Shown here: one piece after another, positions 42,432 through 51,494 of the stretch
Numbering within the stretch: position 1 is the stretch's first letter
How the letters are laid out: every line of letters begins with the position of its first letter
Assembly (NCBI GenBank): GCA_049596955.1
Contig: JBMYMD010000004.1
Coordinates: 1-64,000, forward strand
Reading direction: 5' to 3'
Source: UBA3478 sp049596955
Lineage (GTDB): Bacteria; Bacteroidota; Bacteroidia; Flavobacteriales; Flavobacteriaceae
DNA: 64,000 nt
Notes under the pieces: generated by a model
The model's input: only the letters and a program-made list of their open reading frames with translations
Databases searched by the model: none
What the model was told of the DNA's origin: nothing
Position numbers and translations under genes: made by a program

Positions 42432-44052
42432 TCTTAGGATTTAAAAACTTCAAATTCAAGCGACTGACACTAAATTGTGTCTTTCTGGAAATTAAATCAT
42501 AGGTTTTTCCACTCTCCTTAATCGCATCAAATTCTTCTTGACCTACATATAACAAGCCTTCGAACGAATCAAGATCCGCTGCTTCAAAAAGCTTTAAAGG
42601 TCGCTGATGGTAAAAATCCAAGGCCCAACTGTGCTTATCACTTAATTTATAAATCGGAGCTTCAGCGTAAGGTGAGGGATCTAATTCTTTTGCCGTCGTA
42701 TAACCCGCTTGAAATTCAGCGAGCTGAGGATAGAAGGAGGTATTCAAAATTAGATTTATAAAAATAAGTCCTATGGCATTGAACATTAGTAAACGTTCAA
42801 AACTGTGAATTTTAAGATGAATGACTGCTCTTAAACTCCATATGGAGATAGCCAAAAGCAATACAAAAAGAAAGCTATTTCCTCTTTCTTCGAAAATCCC
42901 AAAAAACAACAACATCCCAAGGGTAAAATACAGAAGTAAAATCAAAAGCTGAAAGAGTTTCACAGACTTAGGCGTCTTTTCAAGATCAAAACAATAGGTT
43001 ATAAACTTCGCCGTAGCCAAGGCGAATAAAGGCATTAAAACATTTAAATAATGAGGCAGTTTAAATTGAGCCATTGAAATCAATGGAAAAACGATGAGCA
43101 AGACCAAAAAAGGAAATACCTCCATTGCATGGAATTTTTGCTCTTTGCGCTTAATTACCAAAATAAGACTGCCTATAAACAGCACGGTCCAAGGCAAAAA
43201 TTCCCATAAAAAAGAATGCACAAAAAAGAAATAACTACTGGAGTTTTTTCCTAAACCTTCCCCACTTAATCGCTCCATACTTTGCTCCCAAAAAATAAAT
43301 TTGAGGCCAGTACGCTCTCCTTGCCCACGGATAATCAATTCAGGGTGCTGATCGAATTGAATGTAATAGGCATAGAGCATTGGAGATATGCATAGTGAAA
43401 AGACAAACAAGGCCAACAAAAAGTGATGTGACACTAACAATTTCCATTTTTTTCGAAGACCGAGATGTACCAAAATTGCAATTCCAATAACTAAAAGAGC
43501 GATTTGTCCTTTGGTCGAAAACGCAAAGGCTGCAGCCACACTTCCCAGAATTAATGCACTCTTTTTTTCGGTCTCAATGAATGAAGAAAATTGGTATAAA
43601 GCCAAACTCACAAAACCCACAAGAATAGCATCCGTTCGAACATCTATTCCAGAGAGAATGATGGTTTGAGCACTGGCAAATAGAAAAGCAACCCATTGAG
43701 AAACTTGGGTGTTGTAAAATAGATTAGACCAACGATAAATTGAAATCGTGGCCACTATCAGCATGAGCAAACTCGGAAGCCTGTAGGCCCAGTGATAAAA
43801 TCCAAAGAGTTCAAACGAGAGCGCACTCAACCAAAAATGCATATGAGGTTTATCTAAATAAGGCTCAAAACCTTTGATCAAATGAAGGTAATCGTTCTCT
43901 TGAGCCATCCGCATGGCCATCACAGCAAATTGAGCAGAATCATTTTCGATCAGAGGAGAAAACAAGCCTAGCAGGTAAACCAGAAACAGGCCAACCCACA
44001 ATAAATGCTGCGGAGTAAATTGAAATTTAGTCAAGAATATATTTTGATCCAA
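42364..44052 (-). CDS. GT39 (ArnT/PMT-like) membrane glycosyltransferase 1
   Basis: A 562-residue integral membrane enzyme with about eleven helices. The first loop holds the conserved acidic pair (SPLIENDSAQFAVMAMRMAQ, then PYLDKPHMHFWLSALSFELF), and AAAFAFSTKGQIALLVIG is the usual helix-loop. GT39 members take a sugar from a polyprenyl-phosphate carrier and put it on lipid A or protein. The soluble end has the short domain typical of ArnT-like enzymes. The start is TTG at 44052, 26 nt inside the PAP2 gene. Confidence 0.88.
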   Translation of the reverse strand: MDQNIFLTKFQFTPQHLLWVGLFLVYLLGLFSPLIENDSAQFAVMAMRMAQENDYLHLIKGFEPYLDKPHMHFWLSALSFELFGFYHWAYRLPSLLMLIVATISIYRWSNLFYNTQVSQWVAFLFASAQTIILSGIDVRTDAILVGFVSLALYQFSSFIETEKKSALILGSVAAAFAFSTKGQIALLVIGIAILVHLGLRKKWKLLVSHHFLLALFVFSLCISPMLYAYYIQFDQHPELIIRGQGERTGLKFIFWEQSMERLSGEGLGKNSSSYFFFVHSFLWEFLPWTVLFIGSLILVIKRKEQKFHAMEVFPFLVLLIVFPLISMAQFKLPHYLNVLMPLFALATAKFITYCFDLEKTPKSVKLFQLLILLLYFTLGMLLFFGIFEERGNSFLFVLLLAISIWSLRAVIHLKIHSFERLLMFNAIGLIFINLILNTSFYPQLAEFQAGYTTAKELDPSPYAEAPIYKLSDKHSWALDFYHQRPLKLFEAADLDSFEGLLYVGQEEFDAIKESGKTYDLISRKTQFSVSRLNLKFLNPKTREQVTSYRYLLQLNPSETQSN

Positions 44053-44599
44053 GAATACTTAATCTATAAATTATTAAGGCGATAATACTACCAAATAGCG
44101 CTCCTACTAAAACGTCAGAAGGATAATGCGCCGCTAAATATATTCGACTAAAGCTCAATAAAGAAGCCCAAATGTACAATAGTATCACGCTATATTTTCG
44201 GTTGAACTTTACGACCGAGGTCACGAAAACTACTAAGGCAAATGCATTAGAGGCATGAGCTGAATAAAAACCATAACGTCCGCCACATCGATAGCCAATA
44301 GCTCTTAACCTATCATTTAGAGTCTCCAAGTGACAGGGTCTTAGTCGTTCAAAACCGTTTTTAAACAAATTCGCCATTTGATCTGAAACTACAATTAGTA
44401 GTACGATACAAATCAAATAAAAGAAGGCTTCTTTAGGGGGTCGTTTTGTAAAAAGCAGAAAAACAATGAGCAAGTATAAGGGAATGCTATTCCATTTATT
44501 AGTTACGAATTGCCAAAACAAATCTAGACTAGAATGTCCCCATTGTTGAACGCTTAAAAGTATAGTTTCGTCAATATGCTGAATAGTATCAAGAATCAT
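44027..44599 (-). CDS. PAP2-family phosphatase, membrane-bound
   Basis: A 190-residue membrane protein of the lipid phosphatase superfamily. The signature motifs are present in order: KNGFERLRPC (motif 1, K-x6-RP), YSAHASNAFALVVF (motif 2, PSGH-like; written SAH here), and SRIYLAAHYPSDVLVGALFG (motif 3, SR-x5-H-x3-D). About five helices surround them. It may dephosphorylate undecaprenyl pyrophosphate or phosphatidylglycerol-phosphate. The overlap of 11 and 26 nt with neighbours points to one operon with the two GT39 genes. Confidence 0.9.
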   Translation of the reverse strand: MILDTIQHIDETILLSVQQWGHSSLDLFWQFVTNKWNSIPLYLLIVFLLFTKRPPKEAFFYLICIVLLIVVSDQMANLFKNGFERLRPCHLETLNDRLRAIGYRCGGRYGFYSAHASNAFALVVFVTSVVKFNRKYSVILLYIWASLLSFSRIYLAAHYPSDVLVGALFGSIIALIIYRLSILGSKYILD

Positions 44600-44816
44600 A
44601 TTCTGCTACTTCACTATCGTAAAAAGTCAAGGCCTCTTGAACCAAGTTTTCTGTAATTTCTTCAATTTCTTTTTCATCTTCATTTGAAAATTGTTCAAAC
44701 CACATGAGATCGTCGTTAGCGACGTTTAAAATAAATCGAGGAAATTCAGTGTGAATAACGTATACCGCATCTTTAACTGCAGAATTATCACCTAATATAA
44801 ATTTTGGAAGCTCCAT
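44589..44816 (-). CDS. Small acidic protein of unknown function
   Basis: A 75-residue soluble protein: MELPKFILGDNSAVKDAVYV at the start, IHTEFPRFILNVANDDLMWF in the middle, and an acidic helix (NEDEKEIEEITENLVQEALT) with a C-terminal YDS. No signal or membrane segment. I take ATG 44816; it starts just 1 nt after the MATE stop. Flavobacteria seem to carry close relatives of it as a conserved hypothetical gene, but I know of no assigned function. Confidence 0.8.
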   Translation of the reverse strand: MELPKFILGDNSAVKDAVYVIHTEFPRFILNVANDDLMWFEQFSNEDEKEIEEITENLVQEALTFYDSEVAEYDS

Positions 44817-44817
44817 T

Positions 44818-46188
44818 TTAGAATTGCTGTTTACGAAGCAAAAATACAAATCTTAAGTAGAGCATAAGTGCTGAAGCGGTTAAGCCTACCAGTAAACCAA
44901 TCCAAATACCATTTCCACCCCATTCTAGTTTTAAGGCGAGGATATAACAAACCGGAAATGCGATAACCCAATAGGCAATAAATGTGATAAGGGCGGGTAC
45001 ATTGACGTCTTGAATTCCTCTGAGCGCACCTAATATCACTACTTGTAATCCGTCAGAAATTTGAAAAAATGCAGACCATAACAGCAACATAGACGCAAGT
45101 GAAATGACCTTGAGGTTTTCGACTTGATTCAATGAACTCTCCGTATCTAAATAAACAAGAGGTAAATCAAATCTAAAAATCAGAAAGGCTAAGGCAAACA
45201 CAATTTCAATAAGTAGCGTCATTCCAAATAATGAAAAGGCAACCTCTTTCAAGCGAACAATATCTTTTTTACCTTTTTGGTTACCCACTCTGATCATAGC
45301 GGCCACACTTAATCCTTGGCCGACCATATAGGTCATCGATGATAAGTTTAAAGCAATTTGATTCGCCGCCTGTTCGATGGTACCGAGTATTCCACTTAGC
45401 CATACGGCCATGGTAAATAAAGTTACCTCGAAAAATACCTGAGCCGAAGTGGGTAAGCCAAGATTTAAAATCTTCTTCACATAACCCCAACTGGTCTTCT
45501 TCCAGTTTAATCGGGTAATAAACTCTCTGAAATAGGCAGATCTATAAAGTACAATAACGATAAAGAGTACCATGAGCACTCTAGAAATAAAGGTTCCATA
45601 TCCAGCGCCTATAACGCCTAAGGCTGGAAAACCCCAATTTCCAAAAATAAACAAATAGTTAAACAAAATATTTAAGGCATTTGAGATCAGCGTAGCATAC
45701 ATTGGTATTTTGGTTCTTGACAATCCGTCACACAAGGTTCTAAATGCCTGAAAGACCATTATAGGAATCAGAGACAGTGATATGATTTGGTAATACGGTA
45801 CCGCAAGCGCAACAACCTCTGGAGGTTGTTTCATGCTTTCCATTAAAGGACCCAAAATCAGTAAAACACCGAATAAAATAATCCCAGAGCTCAAACAAAT
45901 CAATGAACCGTGTTTGAAGACCTTTTTAACATTTAGTTTTTTTCCCGAACCATCCGCCTCAGCGATGAGCGGTGTAATTGCCGCTGATATTCCAATACCT
46001 ACAGCAAAAGCCACAAAAAAGAAACTGTTCCCTAAGGATACCGCCGCCAGCTCTGCAGCACCGAGCTGTCCTACCATAATGTTATCGGCAAAAGCCACAA
46101 AGGTGTGGCCCAACATCCCAAGGATAACTGGAAAGGCTAATTTCCAATTGGTTGCAAATTCTTTTTTATAAAACGCCAGAGAATACAT
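44818..46188 (-). CDS. MATE-family multidrug exporter
   Basis: A 456-residue transporter with twelve predicted helices. It has the MATE hallmarks FADNIMVGQLGAAELAAVSL in helix 1-2 and the repeat at MVGQGLSVAAMIRVGNQKGK in the second half. Such proteins swap Na+ or H+ for cationic drugs. The start is ATG 46188, which overlaps the mazG stop by one base pair of an ATGA junction. Confidence 0.93.
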   Translation of the reverse strand: MYSLAFYKKEFATNWKLAFPVILGMLGHTFVAFADNIMVGQLGAAELAAVSLGNSFFFVAFAVGIGISAAITPLIAEADGSGKKLNVKKVFKHGSLICLSSGIILFGVLLILGPLMESMKQPPEVVALAVPYYQIISLSLIPIMVFQAFRTLCDGLSRTKIPMYATLISNALNILFNYLFIFGNWGFPALGVIGAGYGTFISRVLMVLFIVIVLYRSAYFREFITRLNWKKTSWGYVKKILNLGLPTSAQVFFEVTLFTMAVWLSGILGTIEQAANQIALNLSSMTYMVGQGLSVAAMIRVGNQKGKKDIVRLKEVAFSLFGMTLLIEIVFALAFLIFRFDLPLVYLDTESSLNQVENLKVISLASMLLLWSAFFQISDGLQVVILGALRGIQDVNVPALITFIAYWVIAFPVCYILALKLEWGGNGIWIGLLVGLTASALMLYLRFVFLLRKQQF

Positions 46189-46965
46189 CAGTGTTTTTTT
46201 GCTTGTTCCCAATAAACATTCATCTCATCTAAACTCATGTCTTTTAGAGATTTACCGAGTGAGGTAGCCTGTTCTTCTAGGTATTGAAAACGTTGAATAA
46301 ATTTTTTATTGGTGCGTTCAAGAGCCTGGTCGGGATTGATACCAAGAAAACGAGCGTAGTTGATCATCGAAAATAAAACATCTCCAAACTCAGCCTCCAT
46401 AGCATCTTGATCATTGGATGTAATTTCTACTTTTAACTCCTGAAGTTCTTCTTTTAGCTTATCCAAGACCTGTTCGTCTTTTTCCCAATCGAAACCGACA
46501 CCAGCAACCTTGTCTTGAATTCGATAAGCTTTAATTNNNNNNNNNNGGAAGTGATTTTGGCACCCCTTCTAAAACAGATTTCTTTCCCTCTTTTAATTTT
46601 AATTTTTCCCAGTTTTGCTTGACCTCCTCCTCACTGTTCAATTCTAAATCACCATAAATATGTGGATGTCTTTCAATGAGCTTGTTACTAATCGCCTCAC
46701 ATACAGATGTAATATCAAAGTCACCAGTCTCTGAGCCTATCTTTGCATAAAAGACAATGTGAAGTAGAACATCTCCAAGTTCTTTTTCTATTTCGGGCAA
46801 ATCCATGGTCAATATGGCATCCGATAATTCATAGGTCTCTTCGATGGTCAAATGTCTTAAAGACCCTAGGGTTTGCTTTTTGTCCCATGGGCACTTTAAC
46901 CTCAAATCATCCATGATGTCTAACAAGCGGCTAAAAGCGGCTAATTCTTGAGCTCTTTTATTCAT
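46188..46965 (-). CDS. mazG: Nucleoside triphosphate pyrophosphohydrolase MazG (interrupted by assembly gap)
   Basis: MazG cleaves NTPs to NMP and pyrophosphate and clears abnormal nucleotides. The N-terminal half (from ATG 46965) has RLKCPWDKKQTLGSLRHLTI, EETYELSDAI and EKELGDVLLHIVFYAKIG. The C-terminal half has KAYRIQDKVAGVGFDWEKDE and EFGDVLFSMINYARF, then ends in TGA at 46188-46190. Ten Ns (46537-46546) split the gene exactly between VPKSLP and IKAYRIQ. Outside the Ns, 768 bases remain, a multiple of three, so the gene is probably intact and the true gap is likely to be a multiple of three (6 nt would give PSLIKA). Confidence 0.93.
46537..46546. other. Assembly gap (10 Ns)
   Basis: A run of ten unknown bases within mazG. 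It is a scaffold join or masked error, not biology. Confidence 0.99.
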
Positions 46966-48671
46966 TCTTTGACCTTTAATTTTATTCGGCTACTATTTAT
47001 GGTTGCAGGTATCCAGCCGTAGGAAATCCCCAATCGCATCTGATAATTTCCAGGAGTCTCTGGGGCCGACAATTCGAGTTTAATTCTTTTAGAAGCACCT
47101 GATTCCAAAAACAAAGAATCTAATACGACCTTAGAACCTAGCTGCTGCTCTCCTCTGAGAAAATATTGAGACAACACTACAGGCATATCCCCTGAACTAT
47201 TAAGTAATAAAGGGTAACTTCCTCTATTGCTGATAGTGGCTTCTACCATTTTGGTCTCCCCTACGCCAAATACATAAGCCTCATTTTCAGTAGGCTCGTT
47301 AATTTCGATATCGACTTGAGCATAAGAACGGTAGTCTGCTACCACAGCATAACGAATTTGTGATCTATTGTCAGCATCAAAAGGGGCTGAAAAGTTAGGA
47401 TTATTGCGCTTGTGATTTATGAGAAAGACTTCTTTTCCTTGAATGTGTTCTTCATAGTCCCAATAGTCAAATTGGGTGTTGTTAAAGTAAAAGGTGCTCA
47501 GTGTGTGTGCCTTTTTTGCTGCGTAATATTGATAACGCGATGCATTTTCATAGGAGTTGACAAAAACAATCGGGCGACCCGCAGAAAGCGAGTCCAGTTG
47601 CTCAGACCAGCGCTCCCAGTGGTGAAGCGGACCACTAGAATCCACAAACTGCTTTGGAAGAATATCAAAAGCGAAATAGAGACGAACCGGAATAAGGGCA
47701 ATCAGTGTAATCTTTCCCAGTAAAATGGTCGTTTTTTGCAATTTTTCTCTCTCAGCTATATAGGGATAAGACAACAAAAACAAAGGAACCAAGGCTATTG
47801 AAGTCCAGTGTTTGTGAATAAAAACTCTAAACGACTGTAAAAAGAAAAAGACCAAGACACCAATTAACACATATTTCAAAGCCTTTTCATATAAATCCAA
47901 GCCTTTTCTTTTACCCACAGCGATAAACATAGGAATACTCACCAAAGGACCTAAGACTATAGGTTGACTAAAGAGATAACCCAAGACATTGCTCCATTTA
48001 AAACTGATATCTGAGCGATCACTTAAATGAAATTTTAAACTCATCCAATCATTTTGGTATTGCCAAAAGGCATAGGGAAGCATCAACAGTACAGTCAAAA
48101 AAAGCACCTTGTAAAAAGGCTTTTGGGTGAATAACCTCGGATTCGATAAAAGCGTAAAGAAAACAATGAGAACCCCGTGATACTTGCTGAGAAACATAAA
48201 TGCAATAGCAAATGCTAACCCTACACAATATTTTAAAGAGGGCTTATCTAAAAAGTGTTTATAACAATAGAAAAACAAAAGCTCTCCAAAGAGTAAGGGT
48301 ACATCGGTCTTGATTAAGAAACTACCTGCGTGAACTGCGAGCAGCCCCATTGACAAGAACACAAACAATTTCAAATTCTTGCGATCCACCAAATCGTACA
48401 TTAAATACAACGAACAGCTGCTCATTAGTATAAACAACAAGCGTGCTCCGAGCTCATTTTGAAATAAACGTTCTCCGAGATAAGTGGCAAAGGCAACCAT
48501 TGGGGGATGATCTAAATATCCCAAATCTATACTTCGGGCAAAAAGCACATAATACGCTTCTTCTCCAGATAAATCCATAAAATAAGACTGTAGAAGGGCT
48601 GCGAGAGTCCATAGGCTTAAAAAAACATGAAATCCTGAAAGTGAATAGCCAAAAAGTCTGATGCTTTGCAT
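46962..48671 (-). CDS. GT39 (dolichyl-phosphate-mannose-type) membrane glycosyltransferase 2
   Basis: A 569-residue protein with about ten helices. The first loop has the acidic MDLSGEEAYYVLFARSIDLG, then LDHPPMVAF, as in PMT/GT39 enzymes. The last 150 residues form a beta-rich extracytoplasmic domain (VFGVGETKMVEATISNRGSY, then APETPGNYQMRLGI), perhaps for target binding. I take ATG 48671 rather than TTG 48692. mazG overlaps by 4 nt. It is the second GT39 enzyme within 5 kb, separated from the first by PAP2, the small gene, MATE and mazG. Confidence 0.85.
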   Translation of the reverse strand: MQSIRLFGYSLSGFHVFLSLWTLAALLQSYFMDLSGEEAYYVLFARSIDLGYLDHPPMVAFATYLGERLFQNELGARLLFILMSSCSLYLMYDLVDRKNLKLFVFLSMGLLAVHAGSFLIKTDVPLLFGELLFFYCYKHFLDKPSLKYCVGLAFAIAFMFLSKYHGVLIVFFTLLSNPRLFTQKPFYKVLFLTVLLMLPYAFWQYQNDWMSLKFHLSDRSDISFKWSNVLGYLFSQPIVLGPLVSIPMFIAVGKRKGLDLYEKALKYVLIGVLVFFFLQSFRVFIHKHWTSIALVPLFLLSYPYIAEREKLQKTTILLGKITLIALIPVRLYFAFDILPKQFVDSSGPLHHWERWSEQLDSLSAGRPIVFVNSYENASRYQYYAAKKAHTLSTFYFNNTQFDYWDYEEHIQGKEVFLINHKRNNPNFSAPFDADNRSQIRYAVVADYRSYAQVDIEINEPTENEAYVFGVGETKMVEATISNRGSYPLLLNSSGDMPVVLSQYFLRGEQQLGSKVVLDSLFLESGASKRIKLELSAPETPGNYQMRLGISYGWIPATINSSRIKLKVKE

Positions 48672-48724
48672 AAATTGAAAAATCCAACACAAAATAACGA
48701 TATTTAATGCTCAAATCCGTTGTC

Positions 48725-50743
48725 ATGAAAGGACTTTATTTAGCTCTGCTTACAGCTTTCTTTTTTTCGTGTCAGAACACCACTCCAAAGGCAAATACAT
48801 GGAGCAGTTATCACGGTGGAAAAGACAGAAACCACTATTCAGAAATAAATGAAATTAACCCCAGTAATGTAGCTCAACTAGAACCTGCTTGGACCTTTAC
48901 TACCTCTAGCAAAGGGCAAATGCAAATGAACCCCATTGTCGTAGACAGTATGGTCTACATCATTGATGCCAGTTTAAAAGTATACGGTTTACACGCTGAA
49001 AGCGGCAAAGAAATTTGGAGTTACGGTGCAAATTTCGATCATGCGCTATCGACATCCAGAGGAGTGAGTTATTGGAAGTCTCAAAAAGGAGAACAACGTA
49101 TTTTTTACACTCGAAACTATGAGCTTATCGCACTTGACGCCATAAGTGGTAAGCCTGCCAAAGGCTTCGGAGTTGATGGTGCAGTAGACATTCGTAAAGC
49201 ACTTCCCAGTATGGACAAATGGGTGATCTCTAATACGCCGGGTACCATTTTTAAAGATTTAATCATCTTGCCTTTAAGAGTATCCGAATCAGAGGGTGCT
49301 GCTAAGGGAAATATCATCGCTTTTGACACCAAAACAGGTGCTGTCGTTTGGACCTTTGAAACCCTTCCAAGTTTTAAAGACAATCCCAATATCGGTGGCG
49401 GCAACAATTGGGCTGGAATGAGTTTAGACGAAGAGAAAGAATTGTTGTACATACCCACAGGTTCAGCCTCTCCTGATTTTTACGGCGCGAATCGTGCAGG
49501 GAAAAATGAATACGCAAATTCAATTATAGCTTTAGACGCAAATACTGGTGATTATATATGGCATTTTCAAACCGTACATCACGATTTATGGGATAGAGAT
49601 TTACCTGCACCGCCAAACCTCATTCAAATCAAAAAACAAGGAAAATCAATCGATGCCTTGGCCCAAATCAGCAAGCAGGGCTATGTTTTTTTATTCGATA
49701 GAGAAAACGGTAACCCTATATATGAAATCGAAGAAACACAAGTACCTCAATCGAATATCCCAAACGAAATTTCATGGCAGACACAGCCTATTCCCAGTAA
49801 ACCCAAAGCTTTTGCCCGACAAATAGACGAACTTAAAGAGGCTGAAATTGGAATGTATTCTGCGCGTAGCGATTCACTCAAAAAGCTATTTAAGTCAATG
49901 ATCAAAAAAACCTATCACCCGCCTGACACCTCAACAGTTCTGTTATTTCCGGGTTACGATGGCGGAGGTGAATGGGGAGGCGCGGCAGCTGTTCCAGATG
50001 AGGGTCTGCTCTACGTCAATTCAAATGAAATGGCCTGGGAGCTTCGCATTGAGAAAAAAGAAATTGCAAATACGGCTAAAGGATTGTACACCAGATACTG
50101 TTCGAGTTGTCACTTAGATAACTTTCAAGGTGTTCCCGAGAGCGGGTATCCCAGCCTAGTAAACATCAACGAGCGATTAACAACTGAGGAACTCCACCTT
50201 TTAATAAGCAATGGAAAGGGTCGAATGCCCGGATTTTCACAGCTGCCTAAAGCAGAAATAAAAGCCATAAGCAGTTACATAATGGGCTTAGAAGACGGAA
50301 ATACAGCACTGAATACAGTAGAACCTCTTACCACCTATATTCACAGTGGCTATCAAAAGTTTTTAGATGAAAATGGGCTCCCAGCTATCAATCCACCATG
50401 GGGACAATTGCACGCCATCGATTTAAATACAGCAACTTATAAATGGAGTGTTCCCTTGGGCGAAACCCCTGGAATAGGTGAAACAGGAACAGAAAATTAC
50501 GGTGGACCTCTGGTCACCAAAAACGGATTGCTCTTTATAGCCGCTACTAAAGACGGTTTTATAAGAGCTTTTGACCGTCATGCAGGCGAAGTACTTTGGA
50601 AATACAAGTTGCCTTACCCAGCTTTTGCGAGCCCTAGTCTATACCAGTACAATAACAGGTCTTATCTTGTAATTGCCTGCGGTGGAGAAAAGCTAGGAAC
50701 AGTCGCTGGAGATCAAATTATAGCCTTTGCCTTACCTCAATAA
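48725..50743 (+). CDS. PQQ-dependent dehydrogenase lipoprotein with cytochrome c domain
   Basis: A 672-residue lipoprotein (signal ending at C16, AFFFSC). The chain has the eight-bladed propeller repeats of quinoprotein dehydrogenases: ITFDTKTGAVVWTFETLPS-like segments, then SIIALDANTGDYIWHFQTVH, GYVFLFDRENGNPIYEIE and AFDRHAGEVLWKYKLP. A heme c domain is inserted near residues 450-535, with CSSCH at 459-463 and a later MPGF for the axial methionine. The family oxidises sugars or alcohols. No pqq biosynthesis gene is in the window. I take ATG 48725 over 48707. Confidence 0.9.
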   Translation: MKGLYLALLTAFFFSCQNTTPKANTWSSYHGGKDRNHYSEINEINPSNVAQLEPAWTFTTSSKGQMQMNPIVVDSMVYIIDASLKVYGLHAESGKEIWSYGANFDHALSTSRGVSYWKSQKGEQRIFYTRNYELIALDAISGKPAKGFGVDGAVDIRKALPSMDKWVISNTPGTIFKDLIILPLRVSESEGAAKGNIIAFDTKTGAVVWTFETLPSFKDNPNIGGGNNWAGMSLDEEKELLYIPTGSASPDFYGANRAGKNEYANSIIALDANTGDYIWHFQTVHHDLWDRDLPAPPNLIQIKKQGKSIDALAQISKQGYVFLFDRENGNPIYEIEETQVPQSNIPNEISWQTQPIPSKPKAFARQIDELKEAEIGMYSARSDSLKKLFKSMIKKTYHPPDTSTVLLFPGYDGGGEWGGAAAVPDEGLLYVNSNEMAWELRIEKKEIANTAKGLYTRYCSSCHLDNFQGVPESGYPSLVNINERLTTEELHLLISNGKGRMPGFSQLPKAEIKAISSYIMGLEDGNTALNTVEPLTTYIHSGYQKFLDENGLPAINPPWGQLHAIDLNTATYKWSVPLGETPGIGETGTENYGGPLVTKNGLLFIAATKDGFIRAFDRHAGEVLWKYKLPYPAFASPSLYQYNNRSYLVIACGGEKLGTVAGDQIIAFALPQ

Positions 50744-50747
50744 TGCC

Positions 50748-51494
50748 ATGTGTTACGATATTAGTGCCCAACTCAAATCACAACTCTCCAGAGCGAAACG
50801 CATGGGAGATGAGACGGCTCAAAAAGAAATTACAGCAATCATTGAAGAAAACCATTTAAAGGATATTTATAGGGCGAGTGGCTTTGAACATCCGCACTGT
50901 ATAGTCTACGATAAGTCTTCAATTTTTGTCGCCAGATGGGGATTAATTCCATATTGGATTCAAGATGAAAAGGCCGCGCGAAAAATTGAAAATTCTACCT
51001 TAAATGCGCGTATTGAGAGTATTCAAGAAAAGCCTTCTTTTCATGAAGCAGCACAGCATTCAAGAGCCATACTCTATATAGATGGATTTTTTGAACATCA
51101 TTTCAGAAATAACGAAGCTTATCCGTTTTACGTTCAAAAATCGGGAGAAGAGCCTATGATTGTTGCTTGCTTGTACGATACCAGCACAAAATTCAGTGAA
51201 AGTGTCTCGACTTTTAGTATTGTAACGACGGTGGCCAATTCGTTTATGAAAGAAATCCACAATAAGCCTGAGCACGGAGCGTCTCGAATGCCTTTAATAC
51301 TCAATTCAGATCAAGCAGAACTATGGTTAAATACCGAAAGAGACATCGATAAGCTCACTGCTCAACTTACAATAGATAATAATCTCAATTTAAAGGCGCA
51401 CAGCGTTGAAAAAATAAGAGGTAAAAATTCTTTGGGCAACACGGCAAAGGCCATCGAACCTAAACAGTACCAAGCCTTTCAAACCTTATTTTAA
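50748..51494 (+). CDS. YedK/HMCES-type SOS response-associated (SRAP) protein
   Basis: A 248-residue protein that shields abasic sites in single-stranded DNA by forming a thiazolidine link with the N-terminal cysteine. M-C-Y-D puts that cysteine at position 2 after the start at 50748; the longer frame from 50727 would bury it, so ATG 50748 is right. Other catalytic positions are visible: NARIESI, the glutamate in YIDGFFEHH, and HNKPEHGASRMPLIL with the conserved histidine. Its last 4 nt overlap the convergent nitronate monooxygenase gene. Confidence 0.93.
   Translation: MCYDISAQLKSQLSRAKRMGDETAQKEITAIIEENHLKDIYRASGFEHPHCIVYDKSSIFVARWGLIPYWIQDEKAARKIENSTLNARIESIQEKPSFHEAAQHSRAILYIDGFFEHHFRNNEAYPFYVQKSGEEPMIVACLYDTSTKFSESVSTFSIVTTVANSFMKEIHNKPEHGASRMPLILNSDQAELWLNTERDIDKLTAQLTIDNNLNLKAHSVEKIRGKNSLGNTAKAIEPKQYQAFQTLF

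Noticed and set aside
45281..45490. Second minus-strand ORF within the MATE gene
   Set aside because: It is a frame shadow of the MATE coding sequence, without a recognisable domain.
46188..46466. Separate 92-residue gene for the C-terminal part of mazG
   Set aside because: Its frame continues upstream through GFDWE and KAYRIQ to the N run, so it is the second half of mazG, not an independent gene.
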